From JASLEW01 sp035544895 (GTDB lineage Bacteria > Acidobacteriota > Thermoanaerobaculia > Multivoradales > UBA5704), in the NCBI GenBank assembly GCA_035544895.1, contig DASZZM010000016.1, forward strand, positions 1 through 64,000: DNA of 64,000 bases, written 5' to 3'. The notes beneath the pieces were generated by a model. That model worked only from the letters and a program-made list of their open reading frames with translations, made no database searches and was not told the DNA's origin. Position 1 is the first letter of the stretch; each line of letters opens with the position of its first letter. Of this stretch, positions 18,368 through 28,290 are shown one piece after another. Both the position numbers and the translations under genes were made by a program.

Positions 18368-18710
18368 TCAGGCCCCGACGAACCTCGCGAGCTCGACAGC
18401 CACAGCAGGGAATCTCTCTGCCAGGCGGCGATCCGCGGTAACCAGGATCGCGCCCAGTTCCTGGGCGAGCGCGACAAATTCGCAATCGTAGGCTGAGGCG
18501 CCCGAAGCGAGCGCGAGGCTCAGTACCTTGGCCGTTTCAACGGGAAGATCGGGCTCGACGACCAGTCCCGCCACTTCGCCGAAGGCTGCCAGTGCGTCCC
18601 CTAGCGACATTGCCTCGGTGGCGGATCTCGAGCACCAGCACGTTGCGGAGCTCGCTGCGCCAGAGCGCCGGGGCAGCCCACTCCGGACGCCGGACAGCCT
18701 TACCGGGCGG
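18368..18710 (-). pseudogene. remnant of a PIN-domain (VapC-like) toxin, frameshifted and 5'-truncated
   Basis: The last 80 codons read MSLGDALAAFGEVAGLVVEPD ... SAYDCEFVALAQELGAILVTADRRLAERFP, the C-terminal half of a PIN-domain RNase with conserved Asp in AYDCEFVALA and TADRRL. Upstream the homology continues in another phase (PEWAAPALWRSELRNVLVLEIRHRG), so a one-base shift lies near 18605-18615. Beyond that the expected N-terminal MxxVDTNVLV strand is absent. Two acidic residues needed for metal binding are therefore lost. No VapB-type antitoxin is visible on either side. It lies between glpK and dacB, both intact. Confidence 0.75.
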
Positions 18711-18795
18711 TTCATCGGCCGCCGGCCGGCAGCCAGGCAGGCTGGCTCACCAGAGCGGGCAGAAGGTGGCGGCGAGACGCATCGCGAGCGGCGCT

Positions 18796-20292
18796 TCAGC
18801 CGTGGTCGACCAGGGCGGTGACGAGGCGGTCCTGGGCCTGGCGGGCGGACCAGGGGCCGTGGCGGGTGCGGTTGAGGAGGATGGAGAAGGCGTAGATCTT
18901 GCCGGAGACGGCGCGGGCGTAGCCGGAGAGGGCGGAGACGCCTTCGATGGTGCCGGTCTTGGCGTAGACGTTGCCGTAGTAGGGGGGTGAGAGGAGGCGG
19001 CGGTGCAGCGAGCCGTCGGGCTCGCCGGCAGAGGGCAGCGACTGCACGAACTCGTGTGCCCAGCGATGGTGATACATGTGGTACAGAAGCTGGGTGACCT
19101 GGTGGGGCGTGAAGCGGTCTTGGCGGCTCATGCCCGAGCCGTCGACCTGGGTGAAGGAGCCGCGCGGTACGCCGAGGCCGACCAGGAAGTCGCCCACCGC
19201 GCGCACGCCGGCGCGCCAGCTGCCTTCGCCGCAGCGGCGCACGCCGAGCAGCTTGAGGAGGCTCTCGGCGTAGAAGTTCTGGCTGTGCTTGTTGGCGATG
19301 CGAATGGCGTCGAGCAGGTCGCTGTGGTAGACGGCGACGGTCTCCCAGACCGGGCCGGGGAGGCGAGTCACCGGCCGCAGCTGGCCGCGGACCTCGACTC
19401 CCTCGCCGGCAAGAGCGGTGACCAGCGCGGTTCCGAAGTAGCGGACCGGATCGGGAACCGTCACCCACGCCTCGAGCGGGCCCGCCTTCTGGTTGATGGT
19501 GCCCGAGACCAGCAGCCGGTCCTCCAGACGGAAGACATTGATGTGGTTGTGCCGGCGCGCGCTGGTGGTGCGGGCGGTGTTGCCGATGCGGAAGATCGGC
19601 ACCGGGGGCACCGTCTCGACCCGCACCGCGCCGCCCTTGCGGCTGGGCCAGACCCGCACCAGGACGCAATTGTCGTTGAAGGAGAGCGCCGACACCGGCG
19701 CCTCGTACCAGCCGGCGAGCTGCCCGCGCGGCCAGTCGGGATGGACGGTGAGCGCCTCGAACAGGCCGTGGTCCAGGTACAGGTCGCCCGCGACCTGGTG
19801 GATGCCGCGCGCCAGCAGCTGCCGGGCCCAGCCGCGGAAGACGGCAAAGGAGTCGCCGCCGTAGGCCCGGCCCGAGATCTGCGGATCGCCTCCTCCGACG
19901 ACGCCGAGATCGCCCGCGAGGACCCCACCCTGCGTGGTGCCGCGCATCGAGAAGCGGGTCTCGAACAGATAGCCAGGGCCGAAGGCGTCGAGCGCCGCCG
20001 CGGTGGTGAACAGCTTGGTGTTCGAGGCGAGGACGCGCGGCTCGCCGCCGTTGTAGGTAAAGACGGTCGCGCCATCGTCGATCGCCACCACCTCGACGCC
20101 CAGCGCCGCCGACTCGCGCTGGGCGCGTGCCAGCTCTTGTGAGAGCGCCCGCTGCAGGCCCTCGCGCCTGCCGACCTCCGCCGCCGCGCCCGCCGCGCCC
20201 GCCGGCGGCGCCGGCGCCCCTCCCGCTCCCGGCGCGGCGGCCAGGAGCGCGGCGAACGAGAGGATGGCGAAGCGGCGGCTGGACCGGTGCAG
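18796..20292 (-). CDS. dacB: D-alanyl-D-alanine carboxypeptidase/endopeptidase (PBP4-type)
   Basis: 498 residues if translation starts at CTG 20292. It is a penicillin-binding protein of peptidase family S13, which trims or cuts peptidoglycan cross-links in the periplasm. Motifs are SxxK in LASNTKLFTTAAALDAFGPGY, SxN in NKHSQNFYAESLLKLLG and KTG in VYAKTGTIEGVSALSGYARA. The inserted domain typical of PBP4 lies between the first two. From the first ATG (20091) the protein would lack a signal peptide, but the frame extends upstream into RRFAILSFAALLAAAPG, a good signal sequence. No ATG, GTG or TTG lies there; CTG 20292 has GAGGAG seven bases upstream. The frame is closed by a TAA further upstream. 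Confidence 0.88.
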   Translation of the reverse strand: MHRSSRRFAILSFAALLAAAPGAGGAPAPPAGAAGAAAEVGRREGLQRALSQELARAQRESAALGVEVVAIDDGATVFTYNGGEPRVLASNTKLFTTAAALDAFGPGYLFETRFSMRGTTQGGVLAGDLGVVGGGDPQISGRAYGGDSFAVFRGWARQLLARGIHQVAGDLYLDHGLFEALTVHPDWPRGQLAGWYEAPVSALSFNDNCVLVRVWPSRKGGAVRVETVPPVPIFRIGNTARTTSARRHNHINVFRLEDRLLVSGTINQKAGPLEAWVTVPDPVRYFGTALVTALAGEGVEVRGQLRPVTRLPGPVWETVAVYHSDLLDAIRIANKHSQNFYAESLLKLLGVRRCGEGSWRAGVRAVGDFLVGLGVPRGSFTQVDGSGMSRQDRFTPHQVTQLLYHMYHHRWAHEFVQSLPSAGEPDGSLHRRLLSPPYYGNVYAKTGTIEGVSALSGYARAVSGKIYAFSILLNRTRHGPWSARQAQDRLVTALVDHG

Positions 20293-20299
20293 TGGGCAG

Positions 20300-20305
20300 C
20301 TCCTC
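20300..20305 (-). promoter_or_regulatory. ribosome binding site deciding a CTG start for dacB
   Basis: GAGGAG lies seven bases 5' of CTG 20292-20290. It is the only purine-rich site correctly spaced before the signal-peptide coding part of dacB, where no ATG, GTG or TTG is available in frame. This supports rare CTG initiation. Confidence 0.5.
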
Positions 20306-20389
20306 GAGGTCGGCGGCGCGCCTGCGGCGGCGGCAGCCGGAACGGACGAAGGGCTAGTTTACCTCGTCGCGCCGCGGCGTCGGGTGCGG

Positions 20390-21252
20390 CTAGCGCTTCT
20401 CCTGATAGGGAACACCTAGTGCGCTGGGCGCCCGGGAATGCCCGATGAAGCCGGCGAGAACCACGATGGTCAGGACGTAGGGAATGATCTGGATGAATTG
20501 GACCGGGAGGCGGGCGACGCCCTGCATCTGGATGGACAGCGCTTCGGCGAATCCGAACAGCAGGCAGGCGAGCATGGTCTCGACCGGACGCCACTTGCCG
20601 AAGATCAGCGCCGCCAGGGCGATGAAGCCCCGGCCGGCGGTCATGTTGCGGGTGAACAGCGACGACTGCCCGATCGACAGGTAGGCGCCACCCACCGCCG
20701 CCAGCGCCCCGGACAGCCCGACCGCGACGTAGCGCATGCGCGCCACCGCGATTCCCGCCGTGTCGGCCGCCTCGGGGTTCTCGCCGACGGCGCGAAGGCG
20801 CAGCCCGAAGGGGGTGCGGTAGAGCACGTACCAGGTCAGCGGCACCAGCAGGAAAGCAATGACGATCGGCGCCAGCGGCAACAGCTCTCCCCTGGGGATC
20901 TGTGGCGTGGCGCCCGCCGACCTGAACAGGGCGCCGGAGAGCAGCGGCGGCAGGCCGGCGAAGAGCAGATTGATCGCGGTGCCGCTGACCACCTGGTTGG
21001 CCTTGAAGCGGATCGCGGCCAGGGCGTGCACCAGGGCGATGGCGATACCCGCGGCGATGCCGGCCAGCAGGCCGGCCCACGGGCTGTGCGCGGCATGCGT
21101 CACCACCGCGGCGGTGAAGGCCCCGGCCAGCATCAAGCCTTCGAGCGCGATATTGATCACCCCGGCGCGCTCGGAGTACAGGCCGCCGAGCGCCGCGAGC
21201 AGCAGCGGCGTGGCCAGCCGGATGGTGGAGAACAGGAAGAGGGTGGCGAGCT

Positions 21253-21256
<4 letters not shown>
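20390..21256 (-). CDS. ABC importer permease (nucleoside/BMP type), second permease
   Basis: 288 residues, strongly hydrophobic, about eight membrane segments. It starts at GTG 21256, overlapping the previous gene's stop (GTGA). The conserved GVINIALEGLMLAGAFTAA near the N-terminus and ALAAVGGAYLSIGQSSLFTRNMTAGRGFIALAALIFGKW match the branched-chain/nucleoside permease family (NupQ, BmpD-like). It pairs with the permease encoded upstream to form the channel. Last gene of the hflK-to-permease run. About 97 bases separate its end from the dacB start region. Confidence 0.92.
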
Positions 21257-24029
<2,773 letters not shown>

Positions 24030-24056
24030 CGAGGTGGAGGCGCTCGTGTCCCGCTC

Positions 24057-25151
24057 CTAGTGCGCCATGGCGTCGGTGACCTTGATCTCGCCGCGGATGA
24101 TCTTCTGCTTGGCTGCTTCGACCTCGCGGATCACCTCGGGCGGAATGAGGTTGCGGTTGTAGTGGTCGAGAGCGTAGCCGATGCCGCCGTTCTCGAGACC
24201 GAAGACGTGGAGGCCGCCGTGGAAGCGCCCGCGCACCCGGTCCTCGACGATCTGATACACCGCGTTGTCGAGGTGCTTGACCATGCTGGTCAGCACGAAG
24301 CCGGGCTTCACCCAGTTCTGATTGGAATCCACGCCGATGACGAAGACTCCGTTCTGCTCGGCGGCGTCGAAGGCGCCCAGCCCGGAATTGCCGGCGGCGG
24401 CGAAGATCACGTCGGCGCCCTTGCCGATCTGGGCCAGCGACAGCTCCTTGCCCTTGCCCGGATTGTTCCACGCCGCGTCGGTGACGCCGACGTAGTTGGG
24501 GATGACGCGGACGCGGGGATCGGCGGCGCGCGCGCCTTCCTCGTAGCCTACCTCGAACTTGTGGATGAGCGGGATGTCCATGCCGCCGACGAAGCCGAGC
24601 ACGTGGGTGCGCGACTTGCGCGCCGCGATCATGCCCACCAGGTAGGAACCCTCGTGTTCTTTGAAGATCAGCGATGCGACGTTGGGAAGGTTGCAGACGC
24701 CGTCGATGATGGCGAAGTCGAGCCGCGGATAGTCGGCCGCCACCTGCTCGATGATCGGCGCCTGGGCAAAGCCGATGCCGATGACGAGGTCGAAGCCGCG
24801 CTCGGCGAAGGCGCGCATGGCCGGCTCGAGCGACGTCGGGTCGCCCGGCTCGGCGTTGCGCAGGACGATCGGCAGCTCCCGCGCCGCCCGCTGCACTCCC
24901 TCCCAGGCAGAGGCGTTGAAAGAGCGGTCGTCCTTGCCGCCGATGTCGAAGACGATCCCGACGTGCACCTTGGCGCGGTCGTCCCTGCCGGATTGACCGC
25001 CATGAGCCCGGACCCCGCATGCGGCCGCGACCGCGGCGGCCGCGACCGCGACGACCGCGGGCAAGGCGGCGGTTGCCCGGAGAGCGCGGTTGGCCCGCGG
25101 GCCGGCGCGTCTCCACCCCGCCGGGCGGGTGAAGAAACCCGGCAGGTTCAC
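24057..25151 (-). CDS. BMP-family substrate-binding lipoprotein
   Basis: 364 residues from GTG 25151, which overlaps the hflC stop (GTGA). A membrane segment ends in the lipobox-like VAAAC with Cys-45, so it is a probable lipoprotein. The BMP/PnrA-type domain follows: VHVGIVFDIGGKDDRSFNASAWEGVQ, then GFDLVIGIGFAQAPIIEQVA, GFVGGMDIPLIHKFEVGYEEG and VIFAAAGNSGLGAFDAAEQ. Known members bind purine nucleosides in the periplasm or at the membrane face. It delivers substrate to the ATPase and two permeases encoded next (27-base gap to the ATPase). Confidence 0.92.
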   Translation of the reverse strand: MNLPGFFTRPAGWRRAGPRANRALRATAALPAVVAVAAAAVAAACGVRAHGGQSGRDDRAKVHVGIVFDIGGKDDRSFNASAWEGVQRAARELPIVLRNAEPGDPTSLEPAMRAFAERGFDLVIGIGFAQAPIIEQVAADYPRLDFAIIDGVCNLPNVASLIFKEHEGSYLVGMIAARKSRTHVLGFVGGMDIPLIHKFEVGYEEGARAADPRVRVIPNYVGVTDAAWNNPGKGKELSLAQIGKGADVIFAAAGNSGLGAFDAAEQNGVFVIGVDSNQNWVKPGFVLTSMVKHLDNAVYQIVEDRVRGRFHGGLHVFGLENGGIGYALDHYNRNLIPPEVIREVEAAKQKIIRGEIKVTDAMAH

Positions 25152-26158
25152 TTCGGTTGCTGCTGCTGCAGGTAGCGCAGCAGGTCGCTCTTGGTCGAGA
25201 GGATGATGGTGTCGTCCTTGCCGAGCGCCTTGCGATAGGTTTCCAGGCTCTTCAAGAAGCGATAGAACTCGGCGTCCTTGCCGTAGGCTTCGGCGTAGGT
25301 GCGAGTCGATGCGGCCTCGGCGCGGCCCAGGATCTCCTGGGCGGTGCGGTAGGACTCCGATTCGATCCGCCGCTGCTCTTGCGAAGTGAGTCCCGCGATC
25401 TCGGCCTTCTTGCCCTGGCCCTGGGCGCGGTAGCGCTCGGCGATGCGCTGCTGCTCGGAGATCATGCGCAGGTAGACGTCGCGCTTGACCTGGTCGGTGT
25501 ACTCGATGCGCTTGATGCGCAGATCGACGAGCTGCATGCCCAGGTTGAGCTGGCGCAGCTTGCGGTCGCTGACCGCGAAGATCTGGTCGCGAACCTCGAT
25601 GCGCCGCCCGGCCACCTCGACGTCGCCCATCGCCGTCGCTCCCGACCGGCCGCCCGGCACCGCCCCGAGGTTCTGCAGGACCTGCTGGATGGCCCCACCC
25701 TGGGCCTCGTCCTCGCCGCGCACCGGCCCATGCTGCAGCGGCCGGTTGGTGGTGCGCACCAGCTCGAGCAGGTAATGGGTGGAGACCACGTCGCGCACCG
25801 AGCCGTCGAGGATGTCGTCGAGCCGGCTCTGCGCCCCGCGCTCGTCCTTGACGGCGTTGAAGAAGCGGATCGGGTCGGTGATCTGCCAGCGCGCGAAGGT
25901 GTCGACGAAGATGAATTTGGAGTCTTTGACCGGGATGCGCTCGGCGGCCCCGTCCCAGGCGAGGATGCGGGCGTTGAAGCGGATCACGTCGTCGAGCAGG
26001 GGCAGCTTCCAATAAAGACCCGGCCGGGTGATCGGCCGGCGCGTCACTTTGCCCAGCCGCACGACGATCGCCTGCTCGCCTTCGCTGACCTCGAAGGCCA
26101 TGCCGCCGAGCAGCAGCAGCGCGACGCCGGCGACGGAGAGGGCGACGGCGCGCCTCAC
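25148..26158 (-). CDS. hflC: HflC, modulator of FtsH protease
   Basis: 336 residues from GTG 26158, overlapping the hflK stop. One N-terminal membrane helix (VALSVAGVALLLLGGMAF) precedes an SPFH/band-7 domain beginning EVSEGEQAIVVRLGK and PGLYWKLPLLDDVIRFNARILAWD. The C-terminal coiled region RIAERYRAQGQGKKAEIAGL and EILGRAEAASTRTYAEAYGKDAEFYRFLKSLETYRKAL is typical of HflC. With HflK it forms a large membrane cage around FtsH. About 45 residues near 120-165 (NRPLQHGPVRGEDEAQGG onward) are low-complexity and look like an insertion. Confidence 0.94.
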   Translation of the reverse strand: MRRAVALSVAGVALLLLGGMAFEVSEGEQAIVVRLGKVTRRPITRPGLYWKLPLLDDVIRFNARILAWDGAAERIPVKDSKFIFVDTFARWQITDPIRFFNAVKDERGAQSRLDDILDGSVRDVVSTHYLLELVRTTNRPLQHGPVRGEDEAQGGAIQQVLQNLGAVPGGRSGATAMGDVEVAGRRIEVRDQIFAVSDRKLRQLNLGMQLVDLRIKRIEYTDQVKRDVYLRMISEQQRIAERYRAQGQGKKAEIAGLTSQEQRRIESESYRTAQEILGRAEAASTRTYAEAYGKDAEFYRFLKSLETYRKALGKDDTIILSTKSDLLRYLQQQQPK

Positions 26159-27201
26159 TGCCTGGGCTCCTTGTCCTTTTCTTTGCCGTCCTTGCCCGGC
26201 GTGCCTCCCAAGTTGAGCACCGGCAGCATGCCTTTGACCGAATCGTCCACCACCAGCAGGCGCCCGGTCGCCGGCAGTACCTCCTGCATGGCCTCGAGAT
26301 AGAGCCGCTGGCGGGTGACCGCGGGAGCCTTGCGGTACTCGGCGAGCAGCAGCTCGAAGCGTTTGGCGTCGCCCTGGGCGCGGTTGGTGCGCTCGATCGC
26401 GGCGCCCTCCCCCTGGGCGATCCGCTGCTTGGCCTCGCCCTGCACCCGGAAGAGGATCTTGTTGCGCTCCTGGAGCGCCTCGTTGATCGAGCGCTCCATC
26501 TCTTGCAGGGCGCGGTTGACCTCTTCGAACGAATCCTTGACCGGCTCGGGGGGGTGCACGTCCTGGAGCTGCACCAGCTTGACGTCGACGCCGCAGCGGT
26601 AGCGGCCGAGGATGTCGTTCATGCGGCGCAGGACCTGTTCTTCGATCTCGCCGCGCCGGGTCTTGATCACCTCGTCGAACCCCTGGTCCCCGACGGCGCC
26701 CCGCATCTCCGCTTCGGCGACGGCGCGCACCGTCTCTTGCGGCTTCTCGAGCACGAAGAGGTAGCGGTAGGGGTCGACGATGCGGTACTGCACCACGAAC
26801 TCGACGTCGGCGATGTTGAGGTCGCCGGTGAGCATCAGCGACTCGGCCTCGAAGCCCCCCTTCTGAAAGGTGCTGCGCTGCCCCGGCTCGAGGGTGCGGA
26901 AGCCGAACTCCTCCTTGAGCTGGCGCTCGGTCGGCACCTTGAAGACGCGGTCGACGAAAGGCAGCTTGAGATGGGGGCCCTGGCGGACGCTGCCGATGTA
27001 GCGGCCGAAGCGCAGCACCACCCCCTGCTCGAATGGCGCCACCTGGTAGTAGGAGGAGAAGACCACGACGACCAGCAGGAAGCCGAGCAGGGCGTAGCGC
27101 AGCCGCCCGGGCAGGCCCGCGGTCCCGCCCTGCCCGAGACGTGGGAAGTGGATCAGGATCGGACCGCGTTCCCCCGGTCCCGGTTCGTCGCCGTTCGCCA
27201 T
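26155..27201 (-). CDS. hflK: HflK, modulator of FtsH protease
   Basis: 348 residues. A short cytoplasmic N-terminus precedes a single membrane helix (ALLGFLLVVVVFSSYYQV). The SPFH domain starts at VAPFEQGVVLRFGRYIG and contains GPHLKLPFVDRVFKVPTERQ. The helical part with EEVNRALQEMERSINEALQERNKILFRVQGEAKQRIAQGEG is the HflK signature. First gene of a run of six minus-strand genes. The C-terminal tail is Lys/Gly-rich. FtsH itself is not in the window. Confidence 0.94.
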   Translation of the reverse strand: MANGDEPGPGERGPILIHFPRLGQGGTAGLPGRLRYALLGFLLVVVVFSSYYQVAPFEQGVVLRFGRYIGSVRQGPHLKLPFVDRVFKVPTERQLKEEFGFRTLEPGQRSTFQKGGFEAESLMLTGDLNIADVEFVVQYRIVDPYRYLFVLEKPQETVRAVAEAEMRGAVGDQGFDEVIKTRRGEIEEQVLRRMNDILGRYRCGVDVKLVQLQDVHPPEPVKDSFEEVNRALQEMERSINEALQERNKILFRVQGEAKQRIAQGEGAAIERTNRAQGDAKRFELLLAEYRKAPAVTRQRLYLEAMQEVLPATGRLLVVDDSVKGMLPVLNLGGTPGKDGKEKDKEPRQ

Positions 27202-27327
27202 GGAAGGTCGCCTGCAGGCTAACCGAGCGGACCGGCAAAGGCAAGCCGCGCCACGGTCTGGTAGTGGTGCCGCCCAAGGGGTGGGTCTGGCCGCGGCATG
27301 AGGGTCTGAGTTTGCATTGCGGCTACC

Positions 27328-27651
27328 TCACGTTCCAGAGGCGCGGATCTGGGTCACGACGACCATGAGCGGCGTGCCGGTGGGAGCGCAGATCGCCTGG
27401 CTGTCCAGCAGCAGCAGGGGCTGCCCATTCGAGGTGATCCGCGTCGCCGCGGTGATCCAGCGGGCGGTGACGCAGGGGCCGTTGGCCGCGGGCGGCGGGG
27501 GCAGGGGGCAGCCGGCAACCACGTAGGGCGCGGCGAGCGTCACCGTCGGCTGGCCGCTGACGGTCACCCGAGGGTTGGGCACGGTCGGCTGTGCCTGGCC
27601 GCCGTGGGCGCAGAGGACGGTGGCGCCGACGTGGAGAAGGAATCCGGGCAT
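27328..27651 (-). CDS. PAAR-like spike-tip protein
   Basis: 107 residues. It has the small beta-rich, Pro/Gly-poor-in-charge pattern of PAAR-like tip proteins of contractile injection systems: MPGFLLHVGATVLCAHGGQAQP at the start, then RVTVSGQPTV, APYVVAGCP, and GQPLLLLDSQAICAPTGTPLMVVV. Cys residues at about 14, 48, 60 and 88 could bind metal or form the cone base (inference). It directly follows a gpV-like spike-base gene (11-base gap), the usual pairing. No sheath, tube, baseplate or ATPase gene is visible nearby. Confidence 0.75.
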   Translation of the reverse strand: MPGFLLHVGATVLCAHGGQAQPTVPNPRVTVSGQPTVTLAAPYVVAGCPLPPPPAANGPCVTARWITAATRITSNGQPLLLLDSQAICAPTGTPLMVVVTQIRASGT

Positions 27652-27662
27652 CGCTTTCGCCC

Positions 27663-28178
27663 TCAGATCACCACCAGGGCGCCGTTGTTGATCGTCACCG
27701 TGGGCCCGACCATTACCATGCTCGCCCCCTTGCCGTTCTGGATGGAGATCCCCGTATCGTTGACCAAGATGGTGGCCCCGGTCGTGCTCTTGAGCATGAT
27801 CCCGCCCGTGGGGCCCGGCAGGTCGCTGATCACGATCGCGTTCTGGAGGGTCGTCTGGAGGACGATGCCGGGGTCGCCCGGCACCCCCGCGAGGGCGAGG
27901 TTCGGCACCTCGGCCACGGTCTCCCAGAACCCGCCGGTCCAGACCGGGAAGTCCGGGTCCCCCTGCTCGAACTGCACCCAGACGCGGGCGCCGACCTGCG
28001 GCACGACGAAGGTCCCCATCTGCTTGCCGGCGATCGGCACGCAGGGCATGGCCCAGCTGGCGAGGATGACGTCCGAGACGTCGGGCACGATCGCCTGGAT
28101 GCGCCCGATCTGCAGGGGATCGACGTTGTTGACCACCGTCCCCCGGTAGAGACCGTAGAACCCTTTCCCTTCGTTCAT
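27663..28178 (-). CDS. phage gpV/spike-base-like protein of a contractile injection system
   Basis: 171 residues. The N-terminal part GFYGLYRGTVVNNVDPLQIGRIQAIVPDVS is the OB-fold of gpV/gp5/VgrG-type spike bases. PQVGARVWVQFEQGDPDFPVWTGGFW is the highly recognisable conserved core (family form: ... GDPDxPVWxG). The C-terminus IVLQTTLQNAIVISDLPGPTGGIMLKSTTGATILVNDTGISIQNGKGASMVMVGPTVTINNGALVVI is a beta-helix-like needle. Short single-domain spikes like this occur in extracellular contractile injection systems. ATG 28178 has AGAGGTG six bases upstream. Confidence 0.88.
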   Translation of the reverse strand: MNEGKGFYGLYRGTVVNNVDPLQIGRIQAIVPDVSDVILASWAMPCVPIAGKQMGTFVVPQVGARVWVQFEQGDPDFPVWTGGFWETVAEVPNLALAGVPGDPGIVLQTTLQNAIVISDLPGPTGGIMLKSTTGATILVNDTGISIQNGKGASMVMVGPTVTINNGALVVI

Positions 28179-28290
28179 GCAGGCACCTCTCGGCAGAGTC
28201 GAGATGAAGCCGTTGCGACGCCTGGATAGCTTACCGTGACTGGCATGGGGCTCTCTGGGAACAGGCGGCGTCTTATACTCGGGGGTTGCC

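Noticed and set aside
18305..18496. 63-codon plus-strand ORF overlapping the glpK stop
   Set aside because: It is antisense to the PIN-domain remnant, and its sequence is the mirror of that coding region.
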